Assembly (NCBI GenBank): GCA_003671195.1
Contig: QWPJ01000246.1
Location: 1-64,000, forward strand
DNA length: 64,000 nucleotides
Direction of reading: 5' to 3'
Origin: Planctomycetota bacterium
Lineage (GTDB): Bacteria > Planctomycetota > Planctomycetia > Pirellulales > Pirellulaceae
Shown here: positions 48,100-57,917 of the stretch, piece by piece
Layout: every line of letters starts with the position of its first letter
Position numbering within the stretch: position 1 is the first letter of the stretch
The notes under the pieces: generated by a model
What the model saw: the letters and a program-made list of their open reading frames with translations, nothing else
Told to the model about the DNA's origin: nothing
Databases searched by the model: none
Program-made: the position numbers and the translations under genes

Positions 48100-49020
48100 A
48101 TGAGCATGGCCTTGGAAGTCTCCGATCTTCGCAAAGCCTACGCCGGACACGAAGCCCTCCGAGGAGTGAGCTTCGGGGTTCGCGCCGGAGAGAGAATCGC
48201 TCTCTTGGGACCTAACGGGGCTGGAAAAACCACCTTGATCCGCTGCATCAGCGGACGTATCGAGGTTTCCGCCGGAGAAATCAAACTCTTTGGAAAAAAA
48301 CTCGGACAACCCAATGCCGCCACGCAACTTGGGGTCGTCCCGCAGGAACTGGCGATTTATTCAGACCTATCGGCCCGCGAAAACCTCGAATGCTTCGCTC
48401 GATTGCACGGCCTAAGAGGTCGAAAACTCCACGATCGTGTCGACTGGGCCCTGGACTGGATCGGACTCGAGGATCGAGCGAGCGATCTGACGGCGAAATT
48501 CTCCGGAGGCATGAAACGACGCGTCAATATCGCTTGCGGGGTCATGCACCAACCTGGCCTGCTGCTGCTCGATGAACCCACCGTCGGAGTCGACCCCCAA
48601 AGCCGACAACGGATCTTCGATATGCTCGATGAATTGAACCGTCTAGGTACCACGATCCTGCTTACAACCCATCATTTGGACGAAGCCCAAGAGCGAAGCG
48701 ATCGGATCGTGATCATCGATCATGGACAGGTCATCGCCCAGGGCCGAATCGAACAACTCTTGGAACAGACCGTCGGCAAACAAAAACGTGTCTCACTCGA
48801 AGTCGAGTCCGAAGGAACCATCGGGAAACTTCCACCGGGCCTGTCGGTCCATAACCCCAGCGGCCGAATCATCGGAGCTTGCGAAAATCTCGCTGACGAA
48901 CTCCCCGCTTGGATGCAAGGATTGGCTAGCTCGGGAATTCGGATCAAGAATCTCGAACTCCAAACCCCCAACCTCCACCACGTCTTTTTGCACCTGACGG
49001 GCCGCGAACTTCGGGAGTAA
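48100..49020 (+). CDS. ABC transporter ATP-binding protein without a visible permease
   Basis: 306 residues from ATG at 48100 (or 48106). Walker A is GPNGAGKTT, the signature is FSGGMKRRV, Walker B is [13 protein letters not shown], and TTHHLDEA holds the switch histidine. The pattern is that of ABC-2 exporters (CcmA/NatA type). The C-terminal 80 residues are typical of this group. Normally a membrane partner follows, but the next gene is on the other strand and is unrelated. A 14-bp tandem repeat array begins 20 bases after the stop. The frame is open far upstream over the kinase promoter, which I do not count as coding. Confidence 0.92.
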   Translation: MSMALEVSDLRKAYAGHEALRGVSFGVRAGERIALLGPNGAGKTTLIRCISGRIEVSAGEIKLFGKKLGQPNAATQLGVVPQELAIYSDLSARENLECFARLHGLRGRKLHDRVDWALDWIGLEDRASDLTAKFSGGMKRRVNIACGVMHQPGLLLLDEPTVGVDPQSRQRIFDMLDELNRLGTTILLTTHHLDEAQERSDRIVIIDHGQVIAQGRIEQLLEQTVGKQKRVSLEVESEGTIGKLPPGLSVHNPSGRIIGACENLADELPAWMQGLASSGIRIKNLELQTPNLHHVFLHLTGRELRE

Positions 49021-49040
49021 CCGTCGGTCTGTGCCACCCC

Positions 49041-49092
49041 GCATTTGCCCCCCAGTATTTGCCCCCCAGTATTTGCCCCCCAGTATTTGCCC
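49041..49092. repeat. 14-bp tandem repeat after the ABC ATPase gene
   Basis: G(C/T)ATTTGCCCCCCA occurs three times in full (49041, 49055, 49069) and once in part (49083-49092). It lies in the short gap between the ABC gene stop and the end of the convergent phosphoglycerate mutase gene. Confidence 0.95.
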
Positions 49093-49113
49093 AAAGAGCA
49101 GCCAGAGGGCAGA

Positions 49114-50325
49114 CTACCAATCCCCCTGCACAAAGCGGGGCATCAGCTCCCAGCCGCTGGGGATCTGAAGTCCGCTTTGAGCCGCCGATACCTCGTCGTA
49201 CGTGTTGGACTTGTCCGAAACGATCCGATCCCCGGCAATTGCAAAAGGTACCCAGCCATGCGCGTGCTTTTTGGTGCTCACCGGAGTGGGATGATCGGGG
49301 GTGATGAGAATTCGATAAGGCCCTTGATCTCGAAGCGCTTGGAGCACCGGCCCGACAATCTCTCGATCGATCGCTTCGAGGGCCTTGACTTTCTCCTCGA
49401 CGCGCCCTTCGTGACTTGCCTCATCGGGAGCCTCAATGTGCACGCAAACCAAATCATGGTTCGCCAAAGCGGCGATGGCCGTTTTGCCTTTGGATGCATA
49501 ATCGGTATCCAAGTATCCAGTAGCGCCCGGGGCTTCGATCCGATCCCAGCCGACTAGGGCCGCTAGCCCCCTGAGAAGGTCCACGGCCGTGATCATCGCA
49601 CCTCGGAGACCGAACCGCTTTTCGAAGTTTTCCAGCGAAGGTGTCTTGCCCAAACCCCATAGCCAAAGATGACTGATCGGAGGCCGGCCCTGAGCCAAAC
49701 GCAACGCATTGACAGGATGATTGGCGATCACCTCGCTACTTTTTTGCATCCATTCGCACAGAAGGTCGCAACCGGGCCCTCGCGGAAAGTCATCCAGGAC
49801 CGATCCATCGGTCAGATCGTGGGGCGCTCGCGTCCGCGTCTCGCTCGAAAAAGGTGTCGCCTCAGAAGGCCTTCCACGGTAGATCAATAAGTTCCGATAG
49901 CTAACCCCCGGAGTGAACTCCAATCGCGCATCACCGATGGCCGCTTGGACGCTCGATAAAATCTCTCGAGCCTCCTGATTGCTCGCATGGTCGGCAGTAA
50001 AGTCGACCATGATCTGATCGAGGATCGTCACGGTATTGCACCGGATCGCCCAATCGTGAGGTCCAAGAACGATCCCTTGGGCCGCCGCCTCAATCGGCGC
50101 TCGACCTGTAAAGAATCGATTCGGGTCGTAGCCAAAAAGGGTCATGTTGGCCACCTCACTGCCTGCCGGCAGGTGCGATGGGACGTTGTCGGATTGACCG
50201 ACGAGCCCAGAACTGGCAATCGCATCCATGTGCGGGGTATAAGCCGCCTGCAAAGGAGTTTTCCCGCCCAGGGATTCGACCGGATAGTCCGCACATCCGT
50301 CGGGAATGATGATGACGTATTTCAT
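49114..50325 (-). CDS. apgM: Cofactor-independent phosphoglycerate mutase, archaeal (ApgM) type
   Basis: 403 residues. It interconverts 3- and 2-phosphoglycerate in glycolysis through a phosphoserine. The N-terminal metal site is YVIIIPDGCADYP, the active serine region is LPAGSEVANMTLFGYDP, and the C-terminal metal blocks are HIEAPDEASHEG and ITPDHPTPVSTKKHAHG. The ATG at 50325 (MKYVIIIPDG) is preferred over one at 50346. The type is common in planctomycetes and related to alkaline phosphatases. Confidence 0.94.
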   Translation of the reverse strand: MKYVIIIPDGCADYPVESLGGKTPLQAAYTPHMDAIASSGLVGQSDNVPSHLPAGSEVANMTLFGYDPNRFFTGRAPIEAAAQGIVLGPHDWAIRCNTVTILDQIMVDFTADHASNQEAREILSSVQAAIGDARLEFTPGVSYRNLLIYRGRPSEATPFSSETRTRAPHDLTDGSVLDDFPRGPGCDLLCEWMQKSSEVIANHPVNALRLAQGRPPISHLWLWGLGKTPSLENFEKRFGLRGAMITAVDLLRGLAALVGWDRIEAPGATGYLDTDYASKGKTAIAALANHDLVCVHIEAPDEASHEGRVEEKVKALEAIDREIVGPVLQALRDQGPYRILITPDHPTPVSTKKHAHGWVPFAIAGDRIVSDKSNTYDEVSAAQSGLQIPSGWELMPRFVQGDW

Positions 50326-50415
50326 AGCTAGCGCGATTCGAGCCAAATCCTAGAAACCACCCAAAGCATGTAACCGCTCCAACAGACCAACAGCAAAGAA
50401 GCTATCAAGAACCGC

Positions 50416-50835
50416 TTATCCATCCTGGCTCCCAATGCGTTCAAATCGAGCCGAGAAGGCTTCGTCGAATTCGTATTGGTCATCGAAATCCTCTCGGCGG
50501 TCGGACTTGCTTTTCCTCATCTCTCGGATGCGGATCAAGTTGTACACGATCTCACCGAAGTCGCCAGTGGTGTGAATTCCCCAACTGTTCAGGACGGTTT
50601 TCGCCAGCGCTCCGTACTGATCGAGCGCATACTCGCGGATGGCTTGGCATAGCTGCTGACCCGTCAAATGACGGTCGGACTTGCCCTCGTCATTCTCGTT
50701 TTCACCGGTATACGAAGGCAAATTCATGACGCGCTGAGCGTAGGCCAATCCTTCGCGGACGAATTGATAAGCTTCCAGGTGATAGCGTTGGTCTTTGGCC
50801 AAGAGTTCCATCATCGCTAGGACATGTTCATTCAT
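50416..50835 (-). CDS. Minf_1886 family protein
   Basis: 139 residues. The family pattern is MMELLAKDQRYHLEAYQFVREGLAYAQ, HLTGQQLCQAIREYALDQYG and WGIHTTGDFGEIVYNLI. The function is unknown. The gene is conserved in planctomycetes and Verrucomicrobia. Its start overlaps the ricT-like gene by four bases (ATGA), so the two are translationally coupled. The C-terminal tail is acidic. Confidence 0.88.
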   Translation of the reverse strand: MNEHVLAMMELLAKDQRYHLEAYQFVREGLAYAQRVMNLPSYTGENENDEGKSDRHLTGQQLCQAIREYALDQYGALAKTVLNSWGIHTTGDFGEIVYNLIRIREMRKSKSDRREDFDDQYEFDEAFSARFERIGSQDG

Positions 50836-51665
50836 GAGAATTCAGGACCTCGTTTGATGACCGACAAGCACTCCTCGGGAGTGATCAGGATGCGGCGATT
50901 GTCCTCGGTCGCGACGAGCATCTGCTGGGCGAGCAACTCGACATTGAGCACCCGGGCTCTTCCCTCGCGCGTCAGAATCTCACTACCCGCCGGGGGTAGC
51001 TTGGCTGCCAATTCCTCGTAGTGGTCGTTCTCATAGCGAAGGCAACACTTGAGCCTGCCGCATCGACCGGAGAGTTTGTTCGGATCGAGCGTGGCCTTCT
51101 GAAGCTTGGCCATGCGCATCGAAACCGGCGGCATCTCGTGCAAATGCCCCGAACAACACAATGGTCGGCCGCAATCCCCATAGCCACCCAAAAGCTTCGC
51201 CTCATCCCGAGCACCGATCTGACGCATCTCAATCCTTGCCTGAAATTTGCTGGCAAGCTTTTTGACCAACTCCCTGAAATCGATTCGATCGGCGGCGGTG
51301 AAGAAAACCGTGATCAATTCGCCACCGATGATCCTCTCGATCTCGACGATCTGCATTGGGAGCCCCAAGCTATCGACGATGGACTGGCTCTCGGCAGCTT
51401 CCTGGATCGCTTGTTTCTTCCATTGGGCCGATGTGGCCAAGTCCGTCGGGCTGGCCGCTCGCTGGATCGATCCGCTCGGGAGATTTTCAGTCGAGGATTG
51501 ATTCTGATCGGTGATCTCGCACAGGACCTCTCCGAGCTCGAAACCGCGATTCGACCGTGCGATGACCTGATCTCCTCGATTCTGCTGAGTCTTCGACTGC
51601 ATCGAAAAAATCGCTCGATTCAATCCACAACGCACGACATATCGGTAACTGGCAGATGCGTTCAT
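50832..51665 (-). CDS. ricT: PSP1-domain protein, RicT/YaaT type
   Basis: 277 residues with the PSP1 domain. The cysteine signature is GDCGRPLCC followed by GRCGRLKCCLRYE, as in RicT, where such cysteines bind an iron-sulfur cluster in the RNA-maturation Ric complex of Bacillus. RicA and RicF are not seen here, so the partner set is likely different. It overlaps cysC at its start and the Minf_1886 gene at its end, each by four bases. Confidence 0.88.
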   Translation of the reverse strand: MNASASYRYVVRCGLNRAIFSMQSKTQQNRGDQVIARSNRGFELGEVLCEITDQNQSSTENLPSGSIQRAASPTDLATSAQWKKQAIQEAAESQSIVDSLGLPMQIVEIERIIGGELITVFFTAADRIDFRELVKKLASKFQARIEMRQIGARDEAKLLGGYGDCGRPLCCSGHLHEMPPVSMRMAKLQKATLDPNKLSGRCGRLKCCLRYENDHYEELAAKLPPAGSEILTREGRARVLNVELLAQQMLVATEDNRRILITPEECLSVIKRGPEFS

Positions 51666-52396
51666 GAATCCTCCCCTTGGCCTCTCGGAGAACCACTGGG
51701 AAAGATGCCTTCGAGAGCCAAATACTCAAGCACTCTCTGGGCATGTCGCTCAGGGGTCAGTTCGCCGGCTTCGAGCACCAGATCTGGACTCTGAGGTGGC
51801 TCATACGGATCGGTGATCCCGGTGAAAAACGAGATCTTACCCTCGCGGGCCTGGCGGTAGAGACCCTTGGGATCCCGCTGCTCGCAGATGTCCAGGGGCG
51901 TGTCGACGAAGACTTCAAAGAACCTCAACCCTTTTTGCGATTCGACCACGCTTCGGACCCCCTCGCGATCCTTGCGGTAAGGGCTCACGAAGGCCGTCAA
52001 GCAGATCAATCCTGCCGAAGCCATCAAACAAGTCACTGCTCCGACGCGGCGAAGGTTCTCCTGGCGGTCTTGGGGGGAAAAACCCAAGCCGAATCGGTCG
52101 GCAAAAATTGATCCGTACTGAGATTCAAGCATCGATGGACCTGCGCACAGGCCATGGCGAATGTTGTCCCCGTCGAGCAGAAAACTCGGACGGCCCCGGG
52201 CATGCAACATCCCATCGAGCACATTGGCAATCGTCGACTTGCCCGATCCACTCAAACCTGTAAACCAAACGACACATCCGGTTTGACCCATCAACTCGGC
52301 TCGCTGTGCAAGATCCACCGAACCGGTATGCCAAACCACCTTGGGCGATTCACAACGGTCTTTCGGATCGGATGTCATGTGCGAGGCAGATTGCAT
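51662..52396 (-). CDS. cysC: Adenylylsulfate kinase
   Basis: 244 residues; phosphorylates APS to PAPS in sulfate assimilation. Walker A is GLSGSGKST near residue 47, with FLLDGDNIRHGL next. FVDTPLDICEQRDPKGLY is typical of the family. The N-terminal 35 residues carry a short WHTGSV lead-in seen in many CysC proteins. No CysD or CysN is nearby. The operon with ricT suggests shared transcription only. Confidence 0.93.
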   Translation of the reverse strand: MQSASHMTSDPKDRCESPKVVWHTGSVDLAQRAELMGQTGCVVWFTGLSGSGKSTIANVLDGMLHARGRPSFLLDGDNIRHGLCAGPSMLESQYGSIFADRFGLGFSPQDRQENLRRVGAVTCLMASAGLICLTAFVSPYRKDREGVRSVVESQKGLRFFEVFVDTPLDICEQRDPKGLYRQAREGKISFFTGITDPYEPPQSPDLVLEAGELTPERHAQRVLEYLALEGIFPSGSPRGQGEDS

Positions 52397-52444
52397 GGAC
52401 CAAAGGTGCCAAAGAGCCGAAGGAAAAACAAGTCGGGTTTAGGA

Positions 52445-53011
52445 CTATAGACCCAATGAGCGTTTGATGCGCGCGATGGTATCGCTTTCGGATTTCGCCG
52501 TCGCTGCAAACCCAAATACCCCGCCGCTAGCCTTGGCCACGTCGTTGACCTCTTCGATCAATTGGGCTTTGAGATCCTGGCTTTGCTTCGAGCCGATCGA
52601 CGAGAAAACCGCCCCGGCACACGACTCCCACGTGGAGATCATCTCCTGGGTTGGACCCTCTTTGAGCCAACGCTCCAAAAGCTTCGATGCCTCCGAATCG
52701 GCCGCAAGATGCTTTTGGGCAACCATGCGGACGGCCGTCACCTCCATAGGATCGGCTTGGCCGTCGGCCCAAGCCACTGCGACAAGCGGGAGAATCCGAA
52801 ATGCGCTCAGGGCCTCAGGGGTGATCCCAAGCCCTTGCAAGGCCTTCAAAGTCGCTTCGTCTTGTATCCCCGATTCGGCTCGCAATTTCGATACGGCTTC
52901 TTCAACCGTAAGCTTCTCCTGAAGCTCCCGTATGAGCTTTTGATCCAGATCCGAAAAGAATGCATTCTCCAAGGAACGGCATCGATTGTGGAAAGCTTCG
53001 GCATCGGACAT
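52445..53011 (-). CDS. TerB-like domain protein
   Basis: 188 residues. The centre reads FRILPLVAVAWADGQADPMEVTAVRMVAQKH, the helix pattern of TerB domains, named after tellurite resistance though most members have other roles. The rest is helical. No ter genes are nearby. It lies 48 bases upstream of cysC on the same strand. Confidence 0.75.
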   Translation of the reverse strand: MSDAEAFHNRCRSLENAFFSDLDQKLIRELQEKLTVEEAVSKLRAESGIQDEATLKALQGLGITPEALSAFRILPLVAVAWADGQADPMEVTAVRMVAQKHLAADSEASKLLERWLKEGPTQEMISTWESCAGAVFSSIGSKQSQDLKAQLIEEVNDVAKASGGVFGFAATAKSESDTIARIKRSLGL

Positions 53012-53143
53012 AAGTCAATCACTTCCTTTAATTTCACAGGTCAAAAAGCAACGCGCACCACGGGTAAGTAGGTTACTATACCTGAGGCTACTTCAAAAGA
53101 TCAGAGGAGCATATAATTCGCATGAAGTTTCCCCGCCAGACGC

Positions 53144-53171
53144 TTGACAAAAAACCGCTAAAACTCATAAG
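53144..53171 (+). promoter_or_regulatory. Possible sigma70-type promoter for leuC
   Basis: TTGACA at 53144-53149 is followed after 16 bases by CATAAG at 53166-53171 (four of six matches to TATAAT), 53 bases before the leuC ATG. A TATAAT at 53112-53117 is a second candidate -10. No leader peptide with leucine codons is obvious. Confidence 0.35.
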
Positions 53172-53224
53172 AGTAGCCTTTTGCTGGCCAACACCGCTTG
53201 CCTCCCTTTCCCCCAACGGATTCC

Positions 53225-54652
53225 ATGAGCGAACGACCCCCGACCCCATCCAGTCCCAGGACCATGTTCCAAAAGATCTGGGACCAGCACGTGGTCCATC
53301 ACGAAACTGGAAAACAAGCTATCCTTTATATCGATCTGCACCTTGTGCACGAGGTGACCAGCGCCCAGGCTTTTGAAGGGCTTCGGCTCGCCGGACGCCA
53401 AGTTCGTCGCCCCCAGCGCACCATCGCCACTCCCGATCACAATGTCCCAACCTCCGATCGGTCCTTGCCCATCGCCGATACGATCTCGCGCCAACAAGTC
53501 GATACGCTCCGGAACAACTGCAAAGAGTTCGGAATCCGTCTCTATGACCTCAACGATCCACACCAAGGAATCGTCCATATCATCGGTCCGGAACTCGGGT
53601 ACACCCAACCGGGAATGACCATCGTCTGCGGTGATTCCCACACAGCAACCCACGGCGCCTTCGGCGCTCTGGCCTTCGGAATCGGAACCAGCGAAGTCGA
53701 ACACGTCCTGGCGACCCAAACGCTTCTGCAGTATCTCCCCAAAACCTACGAACTGAGAGTCGATGGACAATTGGCACCCGGAGTCACGGCCAAGGATCTG
53801 ATTCTCTATCTGATTGGCAAGTTGACCACCTCGGGTGGAAACGGCTATGTGTTGGAGTACACAGGGGAGGTGATTCGAAACCTCTCGATGGAAGAACGCA
53901 TGACCGTCTGCAACATGTCGATCGAGGCCGGTGCCCGCGCCGGTATGATCGCGCCTGACCAATCGACCTTCGACTACCTGAGAGGCCGACCCTTTGCTCC
54001 CCAAGAGTTCGATCGCGCCGTCGAACTCTGGAAAAATCTCCCCTCCGATCCCGGCGCCAAGTACGACCGCGTCGATCTGTTCCGCGGCCAAGACATCGAG
54101 CCACAGATCACCTGGGGAACCAATCCCGGCCAAGTCATCTCGGTCAATACACCGGTCCCTTCTCCAGAGGACTTCCAAGACGAAACCGAGCGCAAGTCGA
54201 CGGCCAGTGCCCTGGAATACATGGGCCTCAAAGCCGGCGAGAAACTCACCAACACCCCCATCCAACGCGTCTTTATCGGATCGTGCACCAACGCCCGTAT
54301 CGAAGACCTCCGCGCGGCGGCAAAAGTCGTCCAAGGCTACCGAGTCTCCGGACAAGTCGATGCGATGGTCGTGCCCGGCAGCGGACTGGTCAAACAGCAA
54401 GCGGAAAAAGAGGGTCTCGATCAGGTTTTCAAAGAAGCGGGCTTCGATTGGCGGCAAGCCGGTTGCAGCATGTGCTTGGCCATGAACCCAGATCGGCTCG
54501 ATCCTGGGCAACGCTGCGCATCGACCTCCAACCGAAACTTCGAGGGCCGACAAGGCAAAGGGGGACGCACCCACTTGGTCTCCCCGGCAATGGCCGCAGC
54601 GGCCGCAATCGCGGGAAAATTTATCGATATTCGCGATTGGCAATACCGCTGA
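53225..54652 (+). CDS. leuC: 3-isopropylmalate dehydratase large subunit
   Basis: 475 residues. It isomerises isopropylmalate in leucine synthesis using a 4Fe-4S cluster. Cluster cysteines are seen in [11 protein letters not shown] and [37 protein letters not shown] and the [12 protein letters not shown] ending fit aconitase-type LeuC. The ATG at 53225 has a short family-like lead-in. A later ATG precedes [10 protein letters not shown]. leuD follows 36 bases later. Confidence 0.97.
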   Translation: MSERPPTPSSPRTMFQKIWDQHVVHHETGKQAILYIDLHLVHEVTSAQAFEGLRLAGRQVRRPQRTIATPDHNVPTSDRSLPIADTISRQQVDTLRNNCKEFGIRLYDLNDPHQGIVHIIGPELGYTQPGMTIVCGDSHTATHGAFGALAFGIGTSEVEHVLATQTLLQYLPKTYELRVDGQLAPGVTAKDLILYLIGKLTTSGGNGYVLEYTGEVIRNLSMEERMTVCNMSIEAGARAGMIAPDQSTFDYLRGRPFAPQEFDRAVELWKNLPSDPGAKYDRVDLFRGQDIEPQITWGTNPGQVISVNTPVPSPEDFQDETERKSTASALEYMGLKAGEKLTNTPIQRVFIGSCTNARIEDLRAAAKVVQGYRVSGQVDAMVVPGSGLVKQQAEKEGLDQVFKEAGFDWRQAGCSMCLAMNPDRLDPGQRCASTSNRNFEGRQGKGGRTHLVSPAMAAAAAIAGKFIDIRDWQYR

Positions 54653-54688
54653 TCGATCCACCAAAACACTCACCAAAATTTCAAGACC

Positions 54689-55273
54689 ATGAAACCATTC
54701 ACCAAACTCAACGGCGTGGCGGCCGCCATGGACCGCGCCAATGTCGATACCGACCAAATCATTCCCAAACAATTTCTCAAACGGATCGAGCGATCGGGTT
54801 TCGGCCAATTCCTCTTCTTCGACTGGCGATTCCTGGAAAATGGTCAACCCAACCCGAACTTCGAACTGAACCTCCCTCGCAACGCACAAGCCTCGATCCT
54901 GCTGGCCCGGCGAAATTTCGGTAGCGGCTCTTCGCGGGAACACGCCGTCTGGGCCATCGAAGACTTCGGAATTCGAGCCGTCATCGCCCCCTCGTTTGCC
55001 GATATCTTCTACAACAACTGCTTCAAAAACGGAGTCCTGCCAATCGCATTGTCCGAAGAGCTCGTCGAGGACCTCTTCGCCCGCTTCGAATCCCACGCGC
55101 CTTATCGTCTAACCGTCGATCTAGAACAGAATCGGGTTTTTGACGATCACGGATTCTCAGCCGATTTCGAAGTCGAACCCTTCCGCCGACATTGCTTGCT
55201 CCACGGACTGGACGATATCGGATTGACCTTGGAACACGAGTCGAAAATCACCGAATACGAACGACGGCTTTAG
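54689..55273 (+). CDS. leuD: 3-isopropylmalate dehydratase small subunit
   Basis: 194 residues. The swivel domain is clear: NVDTDQIIPKQFLKRI, then ARRNFGSGSSREHAVWAIEDFGIRAVIAPSFADIFYNN. It pairs with LeuC to form the active enzyme. The stop codon is the first TAG of a TTTAGGT heptamer run that continues past the gene. Confidence 0.97.
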   Translation: MKPFTKLNGVAAAMDRANVDTDQIIPKQFLKRIERSGFGQFLFFDWRFLENGQPNPNFELNLPRNAQASILLARRNFGSGSSREHAVWAIEDFGIRAVIAPSFADIFYNNCFKNGVLPIALSEELVEDLFARFESHAPYRLTVDLEQNRVFDDHGFSADFEVEPFRRHCLLHGLDDIGLTLEHESKITEYERRL

Positions 55274-55288
55274 GTTTTAGGTTTTAGG
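55269..55288. repeat. Heptamer repeat across the leuD stop codon
   Basis: TTTAGGT occurs at 55269 and 55276, then TTTAGG at 55283. The leuD stop TAG (55271-55273) is in the first unit, and each further unit repeats TAG. Confidence 0.9.
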
Positions 55289-55385
55289 CCTCCCGCGGAA
55301 TTTGTGGGCGAAAAAGGCTAAGAGCCCTCAACGGCAGCGTTTTGGTCGATCAACGATCCGCATCGCCGCAGTTCAAACAGCCATC

Positions 55386-55448
55386 GAGTACGAGTACCGT
55401 CCGCCACGGCGGACTGAGTACCGCTTCGCTGAGTACGAGTACGAGTAC
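55386..55448. repeat. GAGTAC hexamer arrays around a perfect hairpin
   Basis: GAGTAC occurs twice at 55386-55397, once at 55116+300=55416-55421... counted here as 55416, and three times at 55431-55448. Between the first and second groups GTCCGCC-AC-GGCGGAC (55399-55414) forms a perfect 7-bp stem. The array lies between two convergent genes and may act as a transcription end or be a small mobile palindrome. Confidence 0.85.
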
Positions 55449-55486
55449 GACAAAATCCGATGCAAGGCGCCAATAGGTTGGTTGCC

Positions 55487-56464
55487 TCATCGCGTTGCAC
55501 GGCCACCCGAGAGCGCCTCGGCGACCGCGTCGAAATTGTGCTTCATCATGCCGATGTAAGTCTCGGCTCCCGAGCCGACAGGCCCGAGCGCATCGGAGTA
55601 AAGTTCTTTACCGACACGCAGCTCGATTCGGCGGCTTGCGGCCCCCTCGATCACCGCATCGATCATCTTTCCCGCTACACTCGATTCCTTAAAGACCGCC
55701 GGTACCGAATTCTCGCGGATCAATTCGATCAACTCAGGGATCCGCTGAAGCCCTGCCTCCGAAGCCGTCGAGATCCCTTGGACCCCCTCGACCCTCAACC
55801 CATAGCGCCGCCCAAAGTACTGGAAAGCATCGTGCGAAGAAATCAAGATCCTCTGCGGCTTGGGAATCCTCCCGATGGCCTCTTTCCCATAACGATCAAG
55901 TGCCTCGAGTTGCTCGATCAACTCCCCTGCGGCTCGATCCAACCGCTCTCGATGGTGCACGAGAACCCCCCCGAGGGTATCTCGGATGGACCCTATCGTT
56001 TTGCTCCACATCGATACGTCCATCCAAATGTGAGGATCGACCGCCTGGCTCGAGGACTCCCCGATCAGACTCGATGGATCGAGCGCGTCGGAAAGAGCGA
56101 CATGCACCCGCTGCGACTTCGAGCCAGCTCCGAGTACGTCGGACATCCGTCCCTCGAGCTTGAGACCATTGTAGAAGACGATTTTCGAGTGAACGATCGC
56201 TACGACATCATCACGGATCGGTTTGTACAAATGAGGGTCAACACCGGCCGGAATCAACTGCGTCAATTGCACCGCGTCGCCTCCGATACTCCGTACCATG
56301 TCGGCGATCATCCCGGTCGTGGCCACAACCGGCAGAGCCTCTGATGGACTCGCCCCTGTGTCTCCATAGGTCGCATCGTGCGAACGCTGCCAACAGCCAC
56401 CGATCAACACCCCAGGTGAGCCCAAGGCGGCAAGCTGCATCCAACGCCGACGGTTTGTGTTCAT
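55487..56464 (-). CDS. Zinc/manganese ABC transporter substrate-binding lipoprotein
   Basis: 325 residues. A lipobox (LIGGC near residue 24) follows an RRR-type signal. Cluster A-1 metal ligands are seen as DPHLYKP and DPHIWMD (His), KESSV (Glu) and LYSDALG (Asp), matching TroA/ZnuA/MntC. A His-rich loop is absent, which fits manganese or iron somewhat better than zinc, but this is not decisive. No ATPase or permease genes lie next to it. Confidence 0.9.
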   Translation of the reverse strand: MNTNRRRWMQLAALGSPGVLIGGCWQRSHDATYGDTGASPSEALPVVATTGMIADMVRSIGGDAVQLTQLIPAGVDPHLYKPIRDDVVAIVHSKIVFYNGLKLEGRMSDVLGAGSKSQRVHVALSDALDPSSLIGESSSQAVDPHIWMDVSMWSKTIGSIRDTLGGVLVHHRERLDRAAGELIEQLEALDRYGKEAIGRIPKPQRILISSHDAFQYFGRRYGLRVEGVQGISTASEAGLQRIPELIELIRENSVPAVFKESSVAGKMIDAVIEGAASRRIELRVGKELYSDALGPVGSGAETYIGMMKHNFDAVAEALSGGRATR

Positions 56465-56513
56465 TCAGGTCACAGACTCTCGATGAAGTTCAACAAGCCT
56501 AGATTCAATAAGT

Positions 56514-57269
56514 CTAAATCAAATGCGCTAGATCGCTCAGCCCCAATGGTTCTTTGGATGCGAAAGCTTCCCCGTAGCGAACTCCGATGGACATTCCCCA
56601 AGTCGCAGCCTGCTCGCGCAAGAGCTCGATGACGGGTGGATCAAGGTGCTCTTTGCCCTCGTAGAACTGGCTGCGATAAGCCATGATCGCGTCGGCTTTG
56701 ACTTGCCAATGCGAACTGATGTCCATGATAAAAGCCGGTTGAGGGATATGCTTCAAATGGATGCAGTAGTAGTAATAAATGCGCGAAGGATGAAACGGTT
56801 TCCCTGGCAAATCGCATTTGGTCAGTTTGCTCCAGAACCTAGCCGCCTCGACCAACTCGGTCGCTGCAAGATGATCCGGATGCGCATCGAGCCAATAAGG
56901 TGCAAAAATCCAACGAGCGCGCGTCAAACGAAACAAACCGGCAATCTTCGCCCGATTCACAAGCGTCGGTTCGAGGAACCGATTCGCAAGCCCTAGGTTG
57001 TAACGCCAAGTGACTCGCAGAATCTCCGTTGCCGAATTGGTTTCCGCTTGGCGTTTTTCTTCCGTGCCATAAGGAGTCGGTTCACCGGTGGTCAAATCGA
57101 GAATCCCAACTCGCACGTTTTGCTCGAGCAGTTTGGCGATCGTCCCTCCCATCCCTAACTCGGCATCGTCTGGATGCGGTGCGACCACAAGAATGTCCAA
57201 AGGCTTCTCGAGTGGCGGTAAATTCGGGTAATCCTGGTGCATCGATCCGAGCATGGCAAGATGGCTCAC
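56514..57269 (-). CDS. PIG-L family deacetylase, BshB1-like
   Basis: 251 residues. Zinc motif [12 protein letters not shown] near residue 32 and a second metal block [10 protein letters not shown] are intact. [16 protein letters not shown] and [11 protein letters not shown] fit the BshB1 group, which removes the acetyl group from GlcNAc-malate in bacillithiol synthesis. bshA and bshC are not in the window, so a bacillithiol role is possible but unproven. It overlaps coaB by four bases. Confidence 0.88.
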   Translation of the reverse strand: MSHLAMLGSMHQDYPNLPPLEKPLDILVVAPHPDDAELGMGGTIAKLLEQNVRVGILDLTTGEPTPYGTEEKRQAETNSATEILRVTWRYNLGLANRFLEPTLVNRAKIAGLFRLTRARWIFAPYWLDAHPDHLAATELVEAARFWSKLTKCDLPGKPFHPSRIYYYYCIHLKHIPQPAFIMDISSHWQVKADAIMAYRSQFYEGKEHLDPPVIELLREQAATWGMSIGVRYGEAFASKEPLGLSDLAHLI

Positions 57270-57910
57270 GAATGGACGGTAGGTGCGATCAAGTGCTTAT
57301 CGATAAGCCTGAGGATTCCAGCCGCAACAAGCGACTTCGGGCCATGGAGCTGATCCAAAATCGTTCCGCCGCGCAAGATCACCTCGACGCTGTTGTCTTC
57401 CGAATTCATCGCCTGGGCACTGTTCGAAATGATCATATCGCAGGATTTGCGACTAAGCTTGACGATGGCTCGAAATCGAATGTCTTGGGTCTCCAATGCA
57501 AATGCGACAACCCACTGCTTGGAAAGCTTGTTGGCCGCCAGTGTCGCTACAATGTCAGGCGTTTCCTTCAAATGAAGCGTCAAATCGTTTCCGTTCTTCT
57601 GTAGCTTGCTCGTCTCGACATGCTCTGGCATGTAATCGCAAGGAGCAGCCGCTCCGATCAAGCCGTCCGCATTGGAAAAAGCGATCCGGGCCTCCTGGAG
57701 CATCTCTTGGGTGGTCGTAACCCAGGTCACCTTGGCCTTCGACGGATACTCCACGTTCACCGGTCCGGAAACAACCGTGACCTCATGCCCTAGATCCAAC
57801 GCGGCTTGAGCTAGTGCTGTCCCCATCCTTCCGCTCGACGCGTTGGTCAGATAACGCACCGGATCGAGATACTGCCGCGTCGGACCGGATGTGATGACGA
57901 TGTGCGCCAC
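57266..57910 (-). CDS. coaB: Phosphopantothenate-cysteine ligase (CoaB half, separate gene)
   Basis: 214 residues. It matches the C-terminal half of bifunctional CoaBC: VITSGPTRQYLDPVRYLTNASSGRMGTALA at the start and the AAPCDYMPEHV region. It joins cysteine to phosphopantothenate in coenzyme A synthesis. In many bacteria it is fused to CoaC. Here the two are adjacent with seven bases between, on the same strand, so they were split or never fused. Confidence 0.93.
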   Translation of the reverse strand: MAHIVITSGPTRQYLDPVRYLTNASSGRMGTALAQAALDLGHEVTVVSGPVNVEYPSKAKVTWVTTTQEMLQEARIAFSNADGLIGAAAPCDYMPEHVETSKLQKNGNDLTLHLKETPDIVATLAANKLSKQWVVAFALETQDIRFRAIVKLSRKSCDMIISNSAQAMNSEDNSVEVILRGGTILDQLHGPKSLVAAGILRLIDKHLIAPTVHS

Positions 57911-57917
57911 AGTGCTC

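Noticed and set aside
49041-49092. CRISPR or origin iterons
   Set aside because: 14-bp units with no spacers and no initiator gene or AT-rich region beside them.
53165-55096. 643-residue open frame on the - strand
   Set aside because: It is antisense to leuC and leuD, whose motifs are certain, and has no recognisable domain.
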